Program-made: the position numbers and the translations under genes
NCBI RefSeq assembly: GCF_021655095.1
Contig: NZ_PPXW01000001.1
Location: 805,333-866,510 of the forward strand
Reading direction: 5' to 3'
DNA from: Clostridium sp. Cult1
Lineage (GTDB): Bacteria > Bacillota > Clostridia > Tissierellales > Tepidimicrobiaceae
Length of the DNA stretch: 61,178 nt
Shown: piece after piece, positions 55,906 through 61,178 of the stretch
How the letters are laid out: every line of letters starts with the position of its first letter
Numbering within the stretch: position 1 is the first letter of the stretch
Notes under the pieces: generated by a model
Seen by the model: only the letters and a program-made list of their open reading frames with translations
Databases searched by the model: none
Told to the model about the DNA's origin: nothing

Positions 55906-56877
55906 CTAAAGAATAGTAACTCCTGGGCCTGGTCCAGTCACAATTATTTGTTCGCTTTCAAATACTTGTTTTAATCTTTCCCTTATTATATGACTTTCCG
56001 ATAGCTTACAAAGTATTTTAACATTAGGTCCTGCATCCATAGTAAAATAACAGAGAATACCTTCTTCTCTTAATTCACGTACTATTTGCATTACTGTAAC
56101 ACTATCTGGTTCCCAATAGGATAATGGTGGATTGGCCCCTAACATGGTAGCATGCATTTTTAGGCTATTCCTTTCAGCAATCAACCCCATTTGTTCAAAA
56201 TCTCGTTTACTAATTGCAATTTTAATCTGTTTTAAATCTTCTTCTGCGCTTTCCACCCAACTAGTATAAAAAGGTGAAGTTTCAACTGTCAGTTTCATCC
56301 CTTCACGACTGGAAATCAATTTTTCCTTTGCATTTACTATTACAACAACCATTCCAATATCCCATTTAGCATCATCTATAGGAACAGCATAGGAATCTTT
56401 CTCTGATATTCCTCTTCTCCATTCCACGAGACCACCATAAATACTCCTTGTTGCACTACCAGAACCTTGTCTTGCATATATTGACAATTCCTTATTATCT
56501 AGATTCAATCCACTGGCCACATTTGCAGCAGCTGCTAATGCAGCAAATCCAGAAGCAGATGAAGCCAGTCCAGCAGCAGTAGGTACATAATTAGTACTTT
56601 TCACCACTGCTGGCGACTTAATTCCTGTAGAATTACGGAACAAATCTAAAAAATCACTTATTTTTTTGGTGCCAGCTTCATCTTGGATCTTATCGTTCAA
56701 ATAAAAATAATCTTTTTCAATTTCATCATTAAAATTTACCTCTGTTTCTGTATAAAAACAATCCAAAGTTAGGGAAAGGCTGCTATTCATTGGTAGTACC
56801 AACTCATCATCTCTCTTTCCCCAGTATTTGATTAAAGCAATATTCGCATGAGCCCTGGCTTTTCCCTTGACTATCAC
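55906..56877 (-). CDS. mvaD: Diphosphomevalonate decarboxylase
   Basis: ATP-dependent decarboxylase producing isopentenyl diphosphate. The 323 residues include HANIALIKYWGKRDDELVLP, the phosphate loop PTAAGLASSASGFAALAAAA, GSGSATRSIYGGLVEW, and the C-terminal CYFTMDAGPNVKIL. The GTG start overlaps the mvaK1 stop by 4 bases, indicating coupling. Length is normal. Confidence 0.96.
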   Translation of the reverse strand: MIVKGKARAHANIALIKYWGKRDDELVLPMNSSLSLTLDCFYTETEVNFNDEIEKDYFYLNDKIQDEAGTKKISDFLDLFRNSTGIKSPAVVKSTNYVPTAAGLASSASGFAALAAAANVASGLNLDNKELSIYARQGSGSATRSIYGGLVEWRRGISEKDSYAVPIDDAKWDIGMVVVIVNAKEKLISSREGMKLTVETSPFYTSWVESAEEDLKQIKIAISKRDFEQMGLIAERNSLKMHATMLGANPPLSYWEPDSVTVMQIVRELREEGILCYFTMDAGPNVKILCKLSESHIIRERLKQVFESEQIIVTGPGPGVTIL

Positions 56878-57818
56878 AGCAAATCAACTCCCATATTATA
56901 TATCCAGGTGTCTTTAGCCCCGTTGCATAGTAATTTACTAGAAATAAATCTAGCCTGCTGTTGGGTAGCAGCTAAAGCTATCATACAACCACCACGACCA
57001 CCACCAGTTAATTTAGCGCCTAAAGCCCCATTCTCTACGGCTACAGAAACTAAATAATTTAGTGTTTCATTACTGACATCTAATTTATCCAATAGAGTAT
57101 GGGCTTTACTCATAGTTTTACCAAGAGATACTATATCATTTATTTTAATTGAAGTTTTTGCATTATCAGTTAAAATACCTAGTTGTTTTATTATATTTTC
57201 TCCTTCTTTAGGATTAAATTCTATTAATTTTTTAACGCTAGCAACAGCAGCTTGGGTTTGACCAAGTTCTCCAGTATCTGCAACTATTAAATAAGCATCC
57301 AATTTAAAGGGAAATGGAACAAAGGCCTTCCCCTTAATGTAATAGAGGGGAGTTTCCCCTATAATGATTGCAGTGTCTATACCGCTTGGATTTCCATGGA
57401 CTATTTTTTCAGAGATATTTGACCATTTTAGCAAATCCTGGTCTATTAATGGCTTATCAAAAAAATCATATAAAGCCCGAACTGTTGCAACTGCTACTGC
57501 AGCACTAGAGCCCATTCCTCGTTCTGGTGGAATAGAGCTTATAATTTTTATGTCAAAATCTTCTAATTCTTCATTGAAACTATTTACTATTTCCTTGATA
57601 ATAGTAGTTAAACCAGACAACCTTTCTGGTGCATTATGAAATAAACCTTTATAAAAAAAACAATCCAATGTTATAGGGCCTTTTTTTCTATTAATAATAG
57701 TTTGTATTTTTGTTTCCGGAAAGGGTATGGCTAAAGCTGGCTGTCCATATACAACAGCATGCTCCCCAATTAGAATTATTTTACCTATAGCAGTTCCTAT
57801 TGTAGTTTTGTTTTCCAT
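56874..57818 (-). CDS. mvaK1: Mevalonate kinase
   Basis: First kinase of the lower mevalonate route. The 314 residues carry GKIILIGEHAVVYGQPALA, the phosphate loop PPERGMGSSAAVAVATVRAL, GNPSGIDTAIIIGE and the C-terminal KLTGGGRGGCMIAL. I chose the ATG of MENKTTI behind AAGGAG; upstream in-frame codons overlap that site and the preceding gene. It lies 24 bases after a TctA-type permease gene, so the pair is probably one operon. Confidence 0.95.
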   Translation of the reverse strand: MENKTTIGTAIGKIILIGEHAVVYGQPALAIPFPETKIQTIINRKKGPITLDCFFYKGLFHNAPERLSGLTTIIKEIVNSFNEELEDFDIKIISSIPPERGMGSSAAVAVATVRALYDFFDKPLIDQDLLKWSNISEKIVHGNPSGIDTAIIIGETPLYYIKGKAFVPFPFKLDAYLIVADTGELGQTQAAVASVKKLIEFNPKEGENIIKQLGILTDNAKTSIKINDIVSLGKTMSKAHTLLDKLDVSNETLNYLVSVAVENGALGAKLTGGGRGGCMIALAATQQQARFISSKLLCNGAKDTWIYNMGVDLL

Positions 57819-57841
57819 ATTATACTCCTTCTTCATAAGTC

Positions 57842-59200
57842 TTAAAATAAAATAATCTTTTCTACTATCCAAGGGGCTGCATATAAAGTCATAAACTGTA
57901 TTCCATAACTAACCCCTAATTTGTTCAATGTACCACAAGTGATGCCTATTAGTAATACCCCAAAAATATTTATTAGTCCTGCATCCATATATGCTAATAA
58001 AAGAATAAATGAAATAAATAGACCTAAAATTGCTTCATGAGGTATTTTTCTTAGGACAAAGGTTGAAATTCTACCAGCAAATCTATTAGTAATATAATAA
58101 GTTATCGTTACTGCAATTACTGCACCAATTAATATAGCAACAATAAATTCCCATTTATCTAATATATGGTGTAAATTGTTTTCAACTGTAAAAACAGGGG
58201 GAGCATTAAATAACGCCCCACCTGGTCCAATGGCAGTTGGTGATAAAGGAAGTCCTATAGCCATTAAAGGAATGATGATCCCTGAAAGATAAGTTGCTTG
58301 ACCTAAAGCACTCATAGTGGTAATGGCTGTTGTCGCCTTACTTGTAGGATCTTTCATCCTGTTTGCAACTGCCTCTCCAAATAAAATAGTCAATCCTACA
58401 GGACTAAGTACGAATAAAAAGTTTACAATTAAAGCTGAAATAGATGCATTTTTTATTTCTTCTTTCGTTAGTATTTTAAAGGGATTTAGTGTTTTACTTC
58501 CTCTGGCCTCACTCGGTATTACTATTCTTTTCACATCTTCAGCTACCATAGATTGTCGTTTTGTTTTGTTCAAAAGTGTAAATAAAGAAACGATTAAAGG
58601 ACCGATTGTAATACCAAGGAAGAAAGATGTTGTAATATTTACGTCTCCTGGCACAATCCCTATTCCCCAGTATAAATGTCTTAATCCCATAAACAATAAT
58701 GCCAATGGCATAATGCTAAGTATAGATAGTATTTTGTTTTTACCAATTAAGGATAAAAATATTGCCCCCAAAAAGAACAATAGCGGTGCAAAAATCTTTA
58801 TTTTCTCTCCATAAGGAGCTAAAATATTTGCAAGAATTAAAGCAATAGGAATTGATATAACTGTTCCAATTAAAGATCCTACTGCCATCTTCTTGATGAC
58901 TATTGCTGACATTCCCTTTTCTTTCAAGAACAAAGAATGTTCTAACATTGGGCTAGACATTACACCACCTGGTAAACCTACCAATGCTGTTGGTATGGCA
59001 TTGATTAAATTCAAAGTAACAATTGCAGCAATAAAGAATGTTAACACAATTATAGGCGGTGTGCCAGCCAAAACCACCGTTAAAGTTATAGGCATTAGTA
59101 CCGATGTTTCATCTGTCCCAGGAATAAACCCAATAATTGTATATATAAATACAGCGACCAAAGCTGTTAAAATCATTTGAATAATAAGTATTGTATTCAT
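57842..59200 (-). CDS. TctA-family permease
   Basis: A 452-residue polytopic protein with about eleven hydrophobic segments. It belongs to the TctA/DUF112 family of carboxylate transporters, visible as FIPGTDETSVLMPITLTV, ALVGLPGGVMSSPMLEHSLF and a second-half PLMAIGLPLSPTAIGPGGAL. The sequence is divergent: the usual periplasmic receptor TctC is absent and the only neighbour is a small two-helix protein. Because three mevalonate-pathway genes follow directly, a carboxylate such as mevalonate is a reasonable candidate substrate. That is inference. Confidence 0.82.
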   Translation of the reverse strand: MNTILIIQMILTALVAVFIYTIIGFIPGTDETSVLMPITLTVVLAGTPPIIVLTFFIAAIVTLNLINAIPTALVGLPGGVMSSPMLEHSLFLKEKGMSAIVIKKMAVGSLIGTVISIPIALILANILAPYGEKIKIFAPLLFFLGAIFLSLIGKNKILSILSIMPLALLFMGLRHLYWGIGIVPGDVNITTSFFLGITIGPLIVSLFTLLNKTKRQSMVAEDVKRIVIPSEARGSKTLNPFKILTKEEIKNASISALIVNFLFVLSPVGLTILFGEAVANRMKDPTSKATTAITTMSALGQATYLSGIIIPLMAIGLPLSPTAIGPGGALFNAPPVFTVENNLHHILDKWEFIVAILIGAVIAVTITYYITNRFAGRISTFVLRKIPHEAILGLFISFILLLAYMDAGLINIFGVLLIGITCGTLNKLGVSYGIQFMTLYAAPWIVEKIILF

Positions 59201-59215
59201 AGCTAATAGTTCTCC

Positions 59216-59458
59216 TTATTTATCTTTGGTTTCTTCTTCCAGAAGAATGATGCGCTTTGGCTTGATTAATAAAGTGGATATAGCAAAACCCAAAACTGCA
59301 CCTACTAAACCAAAAAATAGTTGTTTTGTTTGATTATTAGATGGTGCTAGAAAATAAGCACCCATAGTTGTAGTCCCAGAAATAATTATAGATATTACTA
59401 GAGATTTAATTTCAACTATATCTCCCCAAATTTCTATCATTAGTTTATCTTTTCTCAT
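59216..59458 (-). CDS. Small two-helix membrane protein
   Basis: An 80-residue protein with hydrophobic segments at about 17-36 and 45-63 and a basic-acidic tail ending EEETKDK. Its size and position just before a TctA-type gene recall TctB-like small subunits, but it is shorter and no motif confirms this. The ATG at 59458 follows AAGGAG. It is the first gene of the mevalonate cassette. Confidence 0.7.
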   Translation of the reverse strand: MRKDKLMIEIWGDIVEIKSLVISIIISGTTTMGAYFLAPSNNQTKQLFFGLVGAVLGFAISTLLIKPKRIILLEEETKDK

Positions 59459-59473
59459 AATCATATCTCCTTT

Positions 59474-59536
59474 ATGATAATATAACTATCATTATAACAT
59501 ATATAATAAATTAACGTTTGATAATAATTTGATAAT
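59474..59536 (-). promoter_or_regulatory. Mevalonate cassette promoter with repeats
   Basis: An extended -10 TGTTATAAT (TATAAT at 59496-59491) lacks a good -35. Downstream, ATGATA and TATCAT form an inverted repeat (59474-59492) across the start region. Upstream, TTTGATAAT (plus reading) recurs at 59517 and 59528, an 11-base period. Both look like regulator sites. Confidence 0.5.
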
Positions 59537-59552
59537 AAGAAATGTTATTTTT

Positions 59553-60380
59553 CTAATTCCTAAGTTTTTTTAATAGCTCTATTTCTTTTTTATATCCTTC
59601 TAGCTCATTGGGAGTCTCTAAGTAAAACGGTAAATCCCTTAAATCTGGATGGTTAATAATATTTTCAATAGCTTCAAACCCTATAGTACCCTCACCTATT
59701 TTAGCATGTCTATCCTTTTTACTATCGAATTCCATCATACTGTCATTTAAGTGGATAGCTTTCAATTTTTCTAACCCAATTATGGTATCAAATTCTTCTA
59801 ATACTCCATTTAAATCATTAACAATATCGTAACCAGCTGAGTAAATATGACAGGTATCAAGGCAGACCCCTACCAATTCATTATACTTTACTCCATCTAT
59901 TATTGCTTTAATTTCTTCAAAATCACGTCCTATTTCCGTCCCTTTTCCAGACATAGTTTCTAATAAAAGCATTGTGGTTTCATTTCCTCTAATTATTTCA
60001 TTTAATGCATCTGTGATCCTCTGGACTCCATACTTGGCCCCTTTCCCTACATGATTCCCTGGATGAAAATTGAAATAGGGTATAGAAATCTCGTTTAACC
60101 TTTCATAGTCTTCCTTCAATATTCCCTTGGCCATTCCATAAATTCTATCCTTATGAGACCCTAAATTAATAATATATGGAGCATGGGCAAGTAAAGGCCC
60201 AAAATCATTTTCCTTTAATACTTTTTTCATTCCTTCTATATCTTCCATATCCAATTCTTTAGAAGATGAACCTCTAGGATTTCTACTAAAAAACTGAAAA
60301 ACATTAGCTCCTACTTCCAAAGCCAATTCTGCTGCTTTCTTATAACCTTTAGCAATAGTCAAATGACAACCAATATACAT
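59553..60380 (-). CDS. nfo: Endonuclease IV
   Basis: Zinc-dependent AP endonuclease in base excision repair. The 275 residues form the TIM-barrel family with metal ligands in HAPYIINLGS, FHPGNHVGKG, LLETMSGKGTEIG, LDTCHIYSAGYD, IHLNDSMMEF and KIGEGTIGFEA. The ATG of MYIGCHLT follows AAAGGATG. It lies next to a SRAP gene that also handles abasic DNA sites. Confidence 0.95.
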   Translation of the reverse strand: MYIGCHLTIAKGYKKAAELALEVGANVFQFFSRNPRGSSSKELDMEDIEGMKKVLKENDFGPLLAHAPYIINLGSHKDRIYGMAKGILKEDYERLNEISIPYFNFHPGNHVGKGAKYGVQRITDALNEIIRGNETTMLLLETMSGKGTEIGRDFEEIKAIIDGVKYNELVGVCLDTCHIYSAGYDIVNDLNGVLEEFDTIIGLEKLKAIHLNDSMMEFDSKKDRHAKIGEGTIGFEAIENIINHPDLRDLPFYLETPNELEGYKKEIELLKKLRN

Positions 60381-60447
60381 TAAATCATCCTTTCTTCTAT
60401 ATATCATATACTGACCTTAATTTGAATAAATTTATCTTAAAAACTTC

Positions 60448-61074
60448 TCAAAACATCCTTAATTGTTGATAGCTTTCATCTTCAGCTCTTTCAACAATAA
60501 GTTTGTTGTCCCTGTTATCCTTTAATACCTCTTTTAAAACTTCCACAGAAGTGCTGTTCTTTAACCAGGTATTTACCATATCATTCTTTATTAAAAGAGG
60601 CATTCTTGAATGTATAGTTTTCATATTCCCATTAGCTTCAGTAGTTATTATAACAAAGATTAACTGTTTGTTTGAATCTTCATCAATAGAAACTTTGTAA
60701 ATGCCTCCAAGCAAAATCAAACTACTATCTTGTAAACTTATTTTATGCTTAACCTTATTTCTATGTCCTTCATCCTTCCACTCGTAAAAAAGATTAGCAG
60801 GTATAATACATCTTCCACTATAAAAAGCATTCTTAAACATAGGTTTGTCCATTATAGTCTCTGCTCTTCCATTAATAACAAGTCCCTTTTTATCGCCATA
60901 AGGAAATCCCCATTGTGCTAATGTAATAGTCCTTTCCTTTTTTTCGAATATAATAGGTGCTTTTTGTGAAGGATAATAGTCCCCTTTATCAAACCCATCA
61001 ATTTCCCTTATATATATTCTATAAGTCCTTATTATCTCTTCAATACTACTATCAAGCAAAAATCTTCCACACAT
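60448..61074 (-). CDS. SRAP-domain protein (YedK/HMCES family)
   Basis: SRAP proteins form a covalent thiazolidine crosslink with abasic sites in single-stranded DNA through Cys2. The 208 residues begin MCGRFLLD with the catalytic Cys2 exposed after Met removal, and keep the Asn in VINGRAET, the Glu in NLFYEW, and the His in IHSRMPLLI. Length is typical. Together with nfo it makes an abasic-site pair. The start follows GGGGG. Confidence 0.93.
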   Translation of the reverse strand: MCGRFLLDSSIEEIIRTYRIYIREIDGFDKGDYYPSQKAPIIFEKKERTITLAQWGFPYGDKKGLVINGRAETIMDKPMFKNAFYSGRCIIPANLFYEWKDEGHRNKVKHKISLQDSSLILLGGIYKVSIDEDSNKQLIFVIITTEANGNMKTIHSRMPLLIKNDMVNTWLKNSTSVEVLKEVLKDNRDNKLIVERAEDESYQQLRMF

Positions 61075-61123
61075 ATATTTACCCCCTAGTATAATAATGT
61101 CATAGTCAATAAAGACTATGCAG

Positions 61124-61178
61124 TTAAAACTTTTCTAAAAATCTCATTTCTTTATTCAGTAACTGAAGAAGATATTCA
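61124..61178 (-). CDS. Possible C-terminal fragment of an ORF entering from the right edge
   Basis: Seventeen codons (EYLLQLLNKEMRFLEKF) are open from the right edge to a TAA on the minus strand. The stretch is too short to identify and may be chance. Confidence 0.25.
   Translation of the reverse strand, partial: EYLLQLLNKEMRFLEKF

Noticed and set aside
61100-61120. Inverted repeat CATAGTC...GACTATG as terminator
   Set aside because: Short stem with no U-run on either strand.

Overview
The window looks like chromosomal DNA from a low-GC, amino-acid-fermenting Firmicute of the Clostridia/Tissierellia type. The evidence is AT-rich sequence with strong AGGAGG-type ribosome binding sites, the gene order rpoN / cggR-gap-pgk-tpiA-gpmI-eno / secG / rnr-smpB-ssrA, a complete glycine reductase operon with two in-frame UGA (selenocysteine) codons, a membrane pyrophosphatase, and a sufCBDSU operon. 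I cannot name a species. Apart from the suf operon, every confident gene lies on the minus strand.

Layout. (1) 1-1860: a truncated membrane-anchored ORF at the left edge, a decayed large serine recombinase, and the tmRNA gene ssrA. (2) 1999-18200: smpB and rnr; a cell-wall trio (divergent D-Ala ligase, membrane-anchored MurF-like ligase, alpha/beta hydrolase); hppA; secG; and the lower-glycolysis operon cggR-gap-pgk-tpiA-gpmI-eno with a recognisable promoter and CggR-type operator. (3) 18436-22818: a dipeptide epimerase/DUF3870/DUF819 cassette lying between cggR and rpoN. (4) 22966-27721: a BMP-type nucleoside ABC importer. (5) 27920-35760: the operon trxB-trxA-grdE-grdA-grdB-grdC-grdD behind a tandem glycine riboswitch with a terminator. 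(6) 35861-47139: Na/Pi symporter, trmL, HAD phosphatase; a run DUF503-nth-FtsA-like-VanW-DUF2225-ogt; then kbl and queG. (7) 47302-52412: suf Fe-S assembly operon on the plus strand with a Fur-box-like site at its promoter. (8) 52544-53640: accessory patch with restriction-system remnants and a DUF6530-like gene behind a consensus promoter and perfect palindrome. (9) 53811-59550: coiled-coil protein and the lower mevalonate pathway (mvaK1-mvaD-mvaK2) with a TctA-type permease. (10) 59553-61178: endonuclease IV, SRAP/YedK, and a right-edge fragment.

How the parts fit. Glycolysis and the pyrophosphatase supply carbon flow and ion-motive force. Glycine reductase reduces glycine to acetyl phosphate using thioredoxin electrons, with transcription apparently gated by glycine. 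Kbl could feed glycine from threonine. Two threads look least described: the mevalonate kinases coupled to a carboxylate-type permease with no upper-pathway genes in the window, and the hydrolase/membrane-MurF/divergent-Ddl trio. A third is an FtsA-like ATPase with repeated small beta-grasp-like C-terminal units.
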